DNA of 7,537 nt, taken from NCBI GenBank assembly GCA_964569055.1, contig CAZMSZ010000362.1, positions 1 through 7,537 on the forward strand, in the 5' to 3' direction. Within the stretch, counting starts at the first letter, position 1; the number at the start of each line of letters is the position of its first letter. The notes under the pieces were generated by a model, which saw only the letters and a list, made by a program, of their open reading frames with translations, did no database searches and was not told where the DNA came from. This document shows positions 1-5,786 of the stretch, one piece after another. This stretch comes from JAWLGW01 sp964569055 (lineage in GTDB: Bacteria; Planctomycetota; J058). The position numbers and the translations under genes were made by a program.

Positions 1-9
1 ATGCGGAGG

Positions 10-104
10 GAGCCGACCTCACCAGCGACAGCTCTTCCTCGGCGCTGTGGCGGTCATTCGTGAGCGGAGGAGCCGACCTCGCCAGCGACAGCTCTTCCTT
101 GGCG
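10..104. repeat. Two 35-bp direct repeats, 60-bp period
   Basis: Positions 10-44 and 70-104 are the same 35-mer with two substitutions (A/G at 21 versus 81; C/T at 40 versus 100), separated by 25 nt. The start of copy 1 carries one extra G compared with copy 2. In copy 2 the ends can pair (66-73 with 91-98, eight pairs with one G-U, 17-nt loop), so each unit may form a hairpin in RNA or DNA. The array could continue beyond the left edge. It resembles an intergenic dispersed or REP-like repeat. A CRISPR is unlikely with two copies and a short spacer, but cannot be fully excluded at a window edge. Confidence 0.6.
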
Positions 105-190
105 GTCTCGCACTCGTCGATCGGACCGCAGACACGGACACGGGGACGAGGGTCATTGCGACCGCCTCACACAACAGCCCCACATGAAGA

Positions 191-222
191 CGCGCCCGCT
201 CACCTCACGGTGAACGGGCGCG
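191..222 (-). terminator. Terminator-like hairpin closing the minus-strand operon
   Basis: Arms 191-204 and 209-222 pair over 14 positions with one C-A mismatch (199/214) around a 4-nt loop. The hairpin lies about 110 nt past the stop of the last gene of the minus-strand operon. On the minus strand it is followed by TCTTCATG, only a weak U-rich tail. It may therefore be an imperfect intrinsic terminator or a 3'-end stabilising structure. No gene on the plus strand ends just before it, so the minus assignment rests on context. Confidence 0.5.
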
Positions 223-333
223 CTCGGGTGTGAGTCACGACTTCAGCGAGCTGAAGCCAGCGCTCTCCCCTTCCCCCTCTTTCGCTGTCGAGGGGCAGAA
301 CATAGAAAACGGCCCCGTGCTCGACAAGCACAA

Positions 334-1122
334 TCAGGTCGCCCTGGCGGCCGAGCTGATGCGGGGGAACCGCGGGCCCTGGACGGGCGCGCCGGCGGAT
401 GGATGGAGCTGCCACAGGAAGGGATGGGGCGCGTGGCCGGGGTCCCAGCGCACGCTCGGCGTCAGCCAGGTGAGGGAGTAGGCGCGCCGCTGGCGGCGCG
501 AGTGGTTGGCCGGGGACATGTGCCACACCAGCGGGTCGTGGACGAGGAGGTCGCCGGCGCGGGTCGGGGTCGCGACGGCCTGGTGCTCGCGGCGCTCCCA
601 GTCGAGGGGCGGCAGGTCGTCGCGCGGGGGCTGGCCGGCGCCGACCACGAAGTCGGCCGGCTGGCGCTCGCCTTCGAGGTGCGTCCCGGGGATGTAGTGC
701 AGGCAGCCGTTCTCCGGGTCGGCGTCGTCGAGCGCCAGCCAGGCGGTCAGGCCCGCGGGCGCCGACAGCGGCCAGTACGAGTAGTCCTGGTGCCACGCCA
801 GCGGGACCGCGGTCTCGGGCGGCTTCCACACCACCACGTCCTGGAACAGGACCACCTCCTCCACCTCGAGCAGCAGGCGCGCCAGCGGGCCGAGCGGGCC
901 CTCGCGCACGAAGGCCGCGAAGGTGGGGTCGTCCTCCCACACGTTGTGCCGGATCACCCCGTAGGCGTTCGGGCGCTCCGCGGGCGCGGCGCCGATCGCC
1001 GCGCGGAGCGTGGCGACGGTCTCGCCGTCGACCGCGCCCGGGAGGAGCGCCCAGCCGCGCTCGCGCAGGGCGGCGCGCGCCGGCGCGAGCCGCGCCTCCT
1101 CGGCGGCGTCGACCACGGTCAT
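334..1122 (-). CDS. Phytanoyl-CoA dioxygenase (PhyH)-family Fe(II)/2-oxoglutarate oxygenase
   Basis: A 262-residue protein, full length for the PhyH family of non-haem iron oxygenases, which hydroxylate small molecules, lipids or natural-product intermediates using O2 and 2-oxoglutarate. The facial triad is visible: H111 and D113 in WHQDYSYW, and H201 in VWHMSPANHS. R212 or R213 is placed to bind the 2-oxoglutarate carboxylate. The NGCLHYIPGTH segment at 138-148 and the DLLVHDPLVWH strand are typical of the family. The protein is soluble, with no signal peptide. The ATG overlaps the TGA of the radical SAM gene upstream (ATGA), and no good Shine-Dalgarno lies before it, so translation is probably coupled. 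It is the last gene of the operon. The substrate cannot be read from the sequence; the neighbouring methyltransferase and radical SAM enzyme suggest a shared tailoring pathway. Confidence 0.9.
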   Translation of the reverse strand: MTVVDAAEEARLAPARAALRERGWALLPGAVDGETVATLRAAIGAAPAERPNAYGVIRHNVWEDDPTFAAFVREGPLGPLARLLLEVEEVVLFQDVVVWKPPETAVPLAWHQDYSYWPLSAPAGLTAWLALDDADPENGCLHYIPGTHLEGERQPADFVVGAGQPPRDDLPPLDWERREHQAVATPTRAGDLLVHDPLVWHMSPANHSRRQRRAYSLTWLTPSVRWDPGHAPHPFLWQLHPSAGAPVQGPRFPRISSAARAT

Positions 1123-2456
1123 CCCGAGCGCGCGGCGCTCCGCAGGTCCGCGGCGAGCGCCTCGGTGTCCGCCCCCGGCGCCGCGGCGCGGTGGCGGTCC
1201 ACGTACAGCCGCTCGCGCAGGGCCGTGAACCGCTCGTAGAACTCGGAGATGTCGTCCTGGGTCAAGGTCGGCAGCCGCAGGATCGACTCGCGGTGGTTCG
1301 CGGGGCGGGTGAGGTAGTCGTCGGGCAGGTAGCCGCGCTCGCGGCAGGTGTGGAACAGCGCCGTGCCCGGGTAGGGGTAGAACACGAAGTAGCCGAAGTC
1401 GTAGGCGTCGAGCTCCTCGGCCAGCGCGAGCGTCTGGTCGAGGTCGTCGCGCGTCTCCTCGGGCACCCCGAGCATGTAGTTGGCGGTCACCATGATCCCG
1501 GCCTCGCGCGTCCAGCGGAACACGTCGCGGAAGCGCTGGTTGGTGACCGGCCGGCGCATGACCTCGCGCCGGATCCGCTCGCTCCCGCTCTCGACCCCGT
1601 AGACGATGTGCGCGCAGCCCGCCTCGGCCAGGAGGTGCAGCATGCGCTCGTTGACCGTCTCCACCCGCGCGTGCAGGGAGAAGGGCGCCCGCAGCGCGGC
1701 GCCGTACTCGCGGCAGAACGCCTTCACCCAGGGGTGATTGATCGTGAAGGTGTCGTCCAGGAAGATCACGTACGCGAGCTTGCCGGCCTCGCGCAGGCCG
1801 GTCAGCTCGGCCAGCACGTTCTCGATCGTGCGCCGCCGGCCGTAGTCGGCGCCCGACTCGGCGTAGAGCTGGTCGAACATGCGCGCCCCGCAGTAGGTGC
1901 AGGGGAACGGGCAGCCGCGCTGGGTCGAGACGTGGACCACACCCTGGGGCTCGTCGAGGAGGTCGCGCGCCGTGAACGGCATGCGGTCGAGCGGGCTGAA
2001 TGGCGGGCGCAGCGGCGGCCGGGGCGCCCCCTTGGCCCACACGTTCGCGATCCGATCGGTCGGCGCGCCGCGTTCGAGCGCCTCCACGAGCTCGAGCGTC
2101 GCCTCCTCGCCCTCGCCGAGGCACACGTAGTCGAACCCGTCCGCGGCCAGGACCTGCTCGGGCGCGAAGGTGGGGTGCAGCCCGCCGCCGATCACGGGCA
2201 CGCCGAGGCTCGCCCGCAGCGCGCCGGCGAGCTCGCGCCCGCGCAGCCACTGGCGGGTGGTGAGCGAGAGGCCGACCAGGCCGGGAGCCTCGGCGCGGGC
2301 GCGCGCCACGACCTCCTCGGTCGAGAGCGCGGTGGTGGCGCGCAGGAACGCCACCTCGTGGCCGGCCTGGCGCAGGTAGGCGGCGATGAACCCCGGCCCC
2401 AGGGCGGCCACGGCCCACTCGCGCTCGGTGTCGGTCTCGACGAACAGGACCTTCAC
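1119..2456 (-). CDS. B12-binding-domain radical SAM enzyme
   Basis: A 445-residue protein. The first ~135 residues form a Rossmann-like cobalamin-binding domain of the radical SAM type (KVLFVETD strand, LGPGFIAAYLRQAGHEV, GGGLHPTFAPE at 90-100, YVCLGEGE). The radical SAM domain carries the CX3CX2C cluster motif in GCPFPCTYCG (C182, C186, C189), then LDDTF (233-237), GVESGSERI (287-295) and LGVPEETRDDL (329-339), all usual for this superfamily. Members methylate unactivated carbons or rearrange substrates using a [4Fe-4S] cluster, SAM and often cobalamin; the reaction here is unknown. The start is GTG, which overlaps the methyltransferase stop (GTGA), with GGGGG 7 nt upstream. A start here makes the protein begin right at the first beta strand. 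It shares coupled junctions with both neighbours. No RiPP precursor gene is visible nearby. Confidence 0.92.
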   Translation of the reverse strand: MKVLFVETDTEREWAVAALGPGFIAAYLRQAGHEVAFLRATTALSTEEVVARARAEAPGLVGLSLTTRQWLRGRELAGALRASLGVPVIGGGLHPTFAPEQVLAADGFDYVCLGEGEEATLELVEALERGAPTDRIANVWAKGAPRPPLRPPFSPLDRMPFTARDLLDEPQGVVHVSTQRGCPFPCTYCGARMFDQLYAESGADYGRRRTIENVLAELTGLREAGKLAYVIFLDDTFTINHPWVKAFCREYGAALRAPFSLHARVETVNERMLHLLAEAGCAHIVYGVESGSERIRREVMRRPVTNQRFRDVFRWTREAGIMVTANYMLGVPEETRDDLDQTLALAEELDAYDFGYFVFYPYPGTALFHTCRERGYLPDDYLTRPANHRESILRLPTLTQDDISEFYERFTALRERLYVDRHRAAAPGADTEALAADLRSAARSG

Positions 2457-3526
2457 GGCCTGGCCCCCGTCGCCTCGAGGGCGAGCAGGTGCGTGCGGTA
2501 GCGCGCCACGTAGCGCTCGTGCAGCCGGACGTGCCAGGGCACGTCGTCCTCGGCGATCAGCCGCAGGCCCGCCACGGCGCTCGGGTGGTCGCCGCCGATC
2601 AGCGCGCGCAGCACGGGCTCCGCGGCCCCGCCGTCGGGCCCGCGCTGCGAGTGGCCGCCCACCCAGGCCTCGAACGGGGTCGCCGTGGGCGACCAGTCGT
2701 AGGGCGTGGCCAGGAGCGCGCGCCCGCCCGGGCTCAGGACCCGCGCCAGCTCGGCGAGGTGGTCGCGCGGCGCGCGGACGCAGTCGAGCAGGTTGAGGCT
2801 GACGCCGAACGCGAACGTCGCCGGCGCGAACGGCAGCGCGAGCGCGTCGCAGGCCCAGAAGTCGACCCGCTCCGCGTCGGCGAAGGTCGCGTTGAACTCG
2901 CGCCCGTCGTAGACCGCCCCCACCCGCCGGCGCGGGTAGCGGACCACGCCCTCGCGCAGCACCCGGGCGGCGAGGCGCAGCATGGAGAAGTGCAGGTCGA
3001 CCCCCAGCACCAGCGCCGCCCCGGGCGCGAGCTCGAACGTGGTCCGCCCCACCCCGCAGCCGACGTCGAGGACGGCGCCCGGCGGCGTGGCGCCGGCCAG
3101 CTCGCGTCCGCGCCGCAGGATCCGCTGCAGCGCGCCGGGCGCGGGGTCGCGCGAGCGCTCGACCGGGTCGAGGTCGCCGTAGTGGTCCCAGGCGTAGCTG
3201 CTGAGGTGCTGGCGGAGCGCGTCGTACGAGCTGCCCGGGCCGCAGCAGTCGCCGATCACGCTCTCCAGGATCGGGTCGAGGTCGTCGCGCGCGACCAGCT
3301 CGACCACGTGGTCGGCGATGTAGCGGCGCAGCTCGTAGAGGATGATCGGGATCCCGTCGACGATCGGGTACTCCATGTGGCAGGCGGCGCACTCGAGCAC
3401 GCCCTGCAGCACGTGGTCCCCCTCCTCGCGCAGCACGCGCTCGAGCGCGAGGCGGGCGTCGCGCTCGTCGTCGCGGCGGCAGCGCGGGCAACGCGGCGCG
3501 AGGCGCTCGAGGTGTCCGCGCCGCAC
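2453..3526 (-). CDS. Class I SAM methyltransferase with N-terminal Trm112-like zinc-binding segment
   Basis: A 357-residue protein. Residues 10-65 hold two CXXC pairs (C13/C16 and C46/C49) followed by EYPIVDGIPIIL, the pattern of Trm112-like zinc segments often fused to bacterial methyltransferases. A helical linker (about 66-145) leads to a Rossmann methyltransferase fold: motif I VLDVGCGVG at 152-160, acidic D177 in LGVDLHF for the SAM ribose, CDALALPF at 226-233, SLNLLDCV at 243-250 and VLSPGGRALLATP at 263-275. It transfers a methyl group to an unknown, probably small-molecule, substrate. The start is GTG, only 4 nt after the PAAR gene stop, with a weak GGCGGC upstream. This start keeps the whole zinc segment, and I see no better one. 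Its stop overlaps the radical SAM start, so it links the spike genes to the enzyme genes. Confidence 0.9.
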   Translation of the reverse strand: MRRGHLERLAPRCPRCRRDDERDARLALERVLREEGDHVLQGVLECAACHMEYPIVDGIPIILYELRRYIADHVVELVARDDLDPILESVIGDCCGPGSSYDALRQHLSSYAWDHYGDLDPVERSRDPAPGALQRILRRGRELAGATPPGAVLDVGCGVGRTTFELAPGAALVLGVDLHFSMLRLAARVLREGVVRYPRRRVGAVYDGREFNATFADAERVDFWACDALALPFAPATFAFGVSLNLLDCVRAPRDHLAELARVLSPGGRALLATPYDWSPTATPFEAWVGGHSQRGPDGGAAEPVLRALIGGDHPSAVAGLRLIAEDDVPWHVRLHERYVARYRTHLLALEATGARP

Positions 3527-3530
3527 GGGT

Positions 3531-3917
3531 TCAGCCGCCGATCAACACGGTCGCGCAGCCGGGGCCGATCACCTTGCCGACGGGGCCGGGGATCGGGGCC
3601 ACGCACGCGGCGTGGGAGGTGATGTCGTTGAGGCGCGCGGCGGGGAGCTTGCCGATCAGCACCGTCGTGGACCCCTTCGTGATGATGCCGGGGCCGCCGG
3701 GGACGCAGCCGGGGAGCGTGCAGGGGCCGCTCTTGTCGCTCACGCGCGCCGCCGGCGCGCCGCCGATCAGCACGGTCGCCTCGCCGCTGATGATCGCGAG
3801 GGGCAGCCCCGGGTGCGGGGCGGGCGTCGGGGTCGGCGCCGCGGGGTGGATCGGCGCGTGGCAGTGCGGCGAGTCCTGCTTGATGTTGTCGCCCATGCGG
3901 GCAGCCGGCTGTCCCAT
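3531..3917 (-). CDS. PAAR-type spike tip protein
   Basis: A 128-residue, single-domain PAAR protein. PAAR proteins form a small metal-stabilised cone that caps the VgrG/gp5 spike of type VI secretion and related contractile injection systems. The marks are the start MGQPAARMGDN, a His/Cys cluster at 18-24 (HCHAPIH), and recurring short units: AAR.SD (57-61) and AARLND (93-98), with VLIGG/VLIGK at 49-53, 86-90 and 124-128. GPCTLPG and SHAAC supply further possible metal ligands. No toxin domain is fused at the C terminus, so this is a plain tip rather than an evolved effector. The ATG has a good Shine-Dalgarno (GGAGA at 3928-3924, spacing 6). The reading frame stays open upstream to 4808, but that stretch is a shadow of the neighbouring gene. 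It follows the repeat-motif gene by 20 nt and precedes the methyltransferase gene by 4 nt. Confidence 0.9.
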   Translation of the reverse strand: MGQPAARMGDNIKQDSPHCHAPIHPAAPTPTPAPHPGLPLAIISGEATVLIGGAPAARVSDKSGPCTLPGCVPGGPGIITKGSTTVLIGKLPAARLNDITSHAACVAPIPGPVGKVIGPGCATVLIGG

Positions 3918-3937
3918 GCGTCGTCTCCCCGGCCTCG
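3918..3937 (-). promoter_or_regulatory. Ribosome binding site of the PAAR gene
   Basis: The 20-nt gap between the repeat-motif gene stop (TAG at 3940-3938) and the PAAR ATG contains GGGGAGA (3930-3924), 6 nt before the ATG. It fixes the PAAR start against the much longer open frame upstream. The spike gene has a similar arrangement (GGAGA, CGCGC, ATG). Confidence 0.7.
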
Positions 3938-4786
3938 CTAGCGCCGGCGGCGGATCCCCAGGCCGGTCCCGCTCCGCTCGCGCGGCGCGGCGGCCGGCTC
4001 CTCGGCGGGCGCCGTCTCGAGCGGCTGCCCGTCGTCCTTGAACACCACGTAGAAGAACCACTCGCCCGGGAGGTTGTAGCGCGCGTCGACCACGAACCCG
4101 TCGTCGACCATGTGCGGCTGGCGGTTGGGGCCGGGCTGGGTGAACGTCCAGTCCGCCTTGTTGTAGGTCGGCGGGCCGTCGGGGTAGGCGGGCAAGGTGA
4201 ACAGCACGTAGGCCGGGCGCCAGCCGATCGGGATCTTCCGCTCGGGGCGGCCGTCTCCGAGGTAGCGGCCGTGCGTGCGTTGCAGCTCCCACAGGCGCTC
4301 GGGCAGCTTGTTCTCCTCGATCAGGTCGGGCCGCGTGCGGAGGAAGTTGGCCAGGAGCAGCGCGCATTCGTCGTTGCCGAGCTTGCCGCGCACGGGCGCG
4401 AGCGGGTCGGGCGGGAGCTCGGCGGCGGCCGCCTCCTCGGCGACCGGCTCCTGCGCCTCCTTGCGCCGCTTGATCCCGAGGCCCGCGCCGCCCTTGTCCG
4501 CCTCCGGGGCGGCGCCGCCGTCGGCCTGCTCGCCCGCCGGGCGCCGCCGCTTGATCCCGAGGCCGGCCGCGCCGCCTCCCCCGGGCTTGCTCGCGCCGCC
4601 TCCCTCGGGCTCGTCCTCGGCCGGGCGGCGACGCTTGATCCCGAGGCCGGTCGCGGCGGGGGGCTCCGCCGCCGGCGCCTCCACGGCGGCGGCCGCCTCG
4701 GCCGCGGCAGGCTCCTCCCCGCCGGCGCGGCGCCGCTGCACTCCCAGGCTCTTGAGCACGTCGCCGCGCGAGTCCGCGTCGGCCAT
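3938..4786 (-). CDS. Unrecognised spike-locus protein with five GLGIKRRR-type motifs
   Basis: A 282-residue protein I do not recognise. Five copies of a short basic motif are spread along it: SLGVQRRR (13-20), GLGIKRRR (47-54), GLGIKRRR (75-82), GLGIKRRK (102-109) and GLGIRRRR (275-282, the exact C terminus). The first four are separated by 20-26 residue linkers rich in Ala, Pro, Glu and Gly, probably disordered. Residues ~135-258 look globular: a helical part (ECALLLANFLRTRPDLIEENK, 140-160) and an aromatic, beta-rich part (WRPAYVLFTLP, WTFTQPGPNRQP, GEWFFYVVFKDDG). There is no signal peptide or membrane segment. It lies between the spike and PAAR genes (37 and 20 nt gaps), so a role as adaptor, chaperone, tether or cargo of the spike is possible. 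This is inference. The ATG has a weak GGTGG 6 nt upstream. Codon use matches its neighbours, which supports it being a real gene. Confidence 0.85.
   Translation of the reverse strand: MADADSRGDVLKSLGVQRRRAGGEEPAAAEAAAAVEAPAAEPPAATGLGIKRRRPAEDEPEGGGASKPGGGGAAGLGIKRRRPAGEQADGGAAPEADKGGAGLGIKRRKEAQEPVAEEAAAAELPPDPLAPVRGKLGNDECALLLANFLRTRPDLIEENKLPERLWELQRTHGRYLGDGRPERKIPIGWRPAYVLFTLPAYPDGPPTYNKADWTFTQPGPNRQPHMVDDGFVVDARYNLPGEWFFYVVFKDDGQPLETAPAEEPAAAPRERSGTGLGIRRRR
3941..3964 (-). repeat. C-terminal GLGIRRRR motif copy
   Basis: The fifth copy of the repeat motif encodes the last eight residues of the protein. It lies more than 160 residues from the other four and has drifted at the DNA level (GGATCCCC in place of TGATCCCG), yet the protein motif is kept. 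Confidence 0.7.
4460..4750 (-). repeat. Four N-terminal coding repeats of the GLGIKRRR motif
   Basis: The motif is encoded at 4460-4483, 4541-4564, 4625-4648 and 4727-4750. The first three share the plus-strand core CTTGATCCCGAGGCC and lie 81-84 nt apart; the fourth (SLGVQRRR) is diverged. The spacers differ in length and sequence. The motif is therefore retained while the linker drifts, unlike a fresh tandem duplication. Confidence 0.8.
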
Positions 4787-4800
4787 CGCCCGCCACCCCG

Positions 4801-4815
4801 GGCCCCAAAGGGGCC
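4801..4815 (-). other. Small intercistronic hairpin
   Basis: GGCCCC (4801-4806) and GGGGCC (4810-4815) form a perfect 6-bp stem with a 3-nt loop in the 37-nt gap between the spike gene stop and the repeat-motif gene start. It sits just upstream of the ribosome binding region. No U-tract follows, so a terminator is unlikely; it may tune processing or translation, or may be chance in GC-rich DNA. Confidence 0.35.
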
Positions 4816-4823
4816 GGTCGGAT

Positions 4824-5690
4824 TCAGTTGATCATCACCGTGCCGCCCTTGAGGGTCAGCGACGCGTCGCCCTTGACCTCGGAGTTCGGAGCGGAGGCCG
4901 AGAACTTCCCCGAGCCCTTGGCGCTCACCTGCATCCCGTCGATCGTCACGTTCGACGTGGCCTTGGCCGCGAGGTTGCCGCCGGCCTTGAGGCTTATGTT
5001 CTTGGAGGCCTCGGCCGTCATGTTCTTGTCGGTAAGCAGGCTCATGTCCTTGGCCGCCTTGGCCGTGAACGTGCCGTCGGCCGTCATGTCGGTGTTCTTG
5101 CCGCTCTTGGTGATCAAGTCCTTGCCGGCCTCGATCGTGATGTTCTCCTTGGCCTTGATGTGGATGTCCTTGTCGCTGTTGATGAAGATCAAGTTCTTGG
5201 AGGTGTGGAACTCGATCCAGTTCTTGCCGGTCTTGTCGGCGATCGCGATCATCTCCTTGCCCTCCTTGTCGTCGAGGGCGATCGTGTGGCCCGAGCGCGA
5301 CACGATGGAGCGGATGTCGTTGCCGCCGTCCTTGCCGGCGATCTTGCCGGCGATGTTCGACTTGCCGCCGGCGCCGGGCCGATCCTGGCCGTTGTAGAGC
5401 GAGCCGATCACGTAGGGGAAGCGCACGTCGCCGTGCTCGAAGCCGACGAGGACCTCGTCGTCGACCTCGGGGATGAACCAGGTGCCGCGCGAGGGGCCGG
5501 CCGCGGGCTGGCACACGCGGGCCCACCACGACTCGACCTCGTCGGAGAGCCAGGGGAACTTGACCTTCACCCGCCCGAGGTTCTCGGGGTCGGAGTTGTT
5601 GGTCACGATCCCGATCACGAACCCGTGGATCTTGCTGGCCTGAGCCTCGCGGTCGCGCCCCTGCGAGAGGATGTCGATGATCGATTCCAT
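4824..5690 (-). CDS. Short gp5/VgrG-like spike protein (baseplate protein V type)
   Basis: A 288-residue spike protein of the phage gp5/gpV and VgrG group. Residues ~20-105 match the OB-fold: GFVIGIVTNNSDPENLGRVK, VKFPWLSDEVESWWARVCQP, then GTWFIPEVDDEVLVGFEHGD and PYVIGSLYNG. After a Gly/Lys-rich link and a beta-rich stretch (126-173), residues 174-253 form ten eight-residue units of the type K-N/D-I-x-I-x-A-x, as in the gp5 C-terminal needle. The tail ends in ASLTLKGGTVMIN. Full VgrG proteins usually exceed 500 residues because they carry a gp27-like half; this one lacks it and also lacks a lysozyme domain. The ATG has GGAGA (5700-5696) 5 nt upstream. It is the first gene of the operon and should trimerise into the needle capped by the PAAR protein. 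An alternative origin is a phage-tail or extracellular injection spike. Confidence 0.87.
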   Translation of the reverse strand: MESIIDILSQGRDREAQASKIHGFVIGIVTNNSDPENLGRVKVKFPWLSDEVESWWARVCQPAAGPSRGTWFIPEVDDEVLVGFEHGDVRFPYVIGSLYNGQDRPGAGGKSNIAGKIAGKDGGNDIRSIVSRSGHTIALDDKEGKEMIAIADKTGKNWIEFHTSKNLIFINSDKDIHIKAKENITIEAGKDLITKSGKNTDMTADGTFTAKAAKDMSLLTDKNMTAEASKNISLKAGGNLAAKATSNVTIDGMQVSAKGSGKFSASAPNSEVKGDASLTLKGGTVMIN

Positions 5691-5761
5691 GCGCGTCTCC
5701 GACGGCCCCGGGGGCGGGGCATCAGGGTCATAACGTTAGCACAAACCCTCCGGTGAGTTGA
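5691..5761 (-). promoter_or_regulatory. Probable promoter and leader of the spike operon
   Basis: The region upstream of the first operon gene has an AT-richer island at about 5728-5748 with the perfect 8-bp palindrome TAACGTTA (5731-5738), followed on the minus strand by a GC-rich leader. In the leader GCCCC/GGGGC (5705-5720) can pair just before the Shine-Dalgarno. The island is the most likely -10 area, but no hexamer pair matches the sigma-70 consensus well. The placement is an inference from position. Confidence 0.35.
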
Positions 5762-5786
5762 GTCGGTCTCAGGTCGCCCGCCGGGT

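Larger units (their letters stand above)
1..333. other. Gene-free left flank
   Basis: I see no convincing gene here. The region holds a pair of direct repeats (10-104), a strong hairpin (191-222) and two smaller inverted repeats: CTTCAG/CTGAAG at 241-256 and GTGCT/AGCAC at 317-331. The second lies just past the stop of the dioxygenase gene and could assist termination. The minus strand has an open frame of about 55 codons running leftward from a TGA near 167 to the edge, but it has no usual start codon. The composition is visibly less GC-rich than the genes to the right, as expected of intergenic DNA. Confidence 0.6.

Noticed and set aside
10..104. CRISPR array
   Set aside because: Only two imperfect repeats with a single 25-nt spacer are present and no cas gene is in view. 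The spacer is shorter than usual.
1..167. Possible partial coding region on the minus strand through the direct repeats
   Set aside because: The frame is open for about 55 codons to the edge but lacks a usual start codon after the TGA near 167. A real gene would have to start within it, so I treat it as repeat DNA.
230..481. Small plus-strand frame of 83 codons
   Set aside because: It starts with GTG inside the intergenic region and runs antisense into the dioxygenase gene. It shows no Shine-Dalgarno or recognisable product.
200..2418. Long minus-strand open frames over the left half, including one joining the dioxygenase to an upstream extension
   Set aside because: The extension upstream of 1122 is an Arg/Ala/Pro-rich shadow of the radical SAM gene. 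The dioxygenase has its own ATG and family-typical N terminus, so this is not a fusion protein. The 200-940 frame is an antiphase shadow.
2457..3530. Cobalamin riboswitch for the B12 radical SAM gene
   Set aside because: There is no non-coding leader before the gene because it overlaps the preceding gene. No riboswitch-like sequence was recognised in the operon leader at 5691-5761.
1191..3622. Long plus-strand open frames (1191-2501 and 2489-3622) opposite the radical SAM and methyltransferase genes
   Set aside because: They are antisense shadows produced by high GC at third positions. The translations are rich in Arg, Ala, Val and His with no recognisable motif, while the minus strand encodes clear enzyme motifs.
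3918..4808. Extended N terminus for the PAAR protein
   Set aside because: The frame stays open to 4808, but the added sequence is an antiphase reading of the repeat-motif gene. The ATG at 3917 has a strong Shine-Dalgarno and gives a standard PAAR N terminus.
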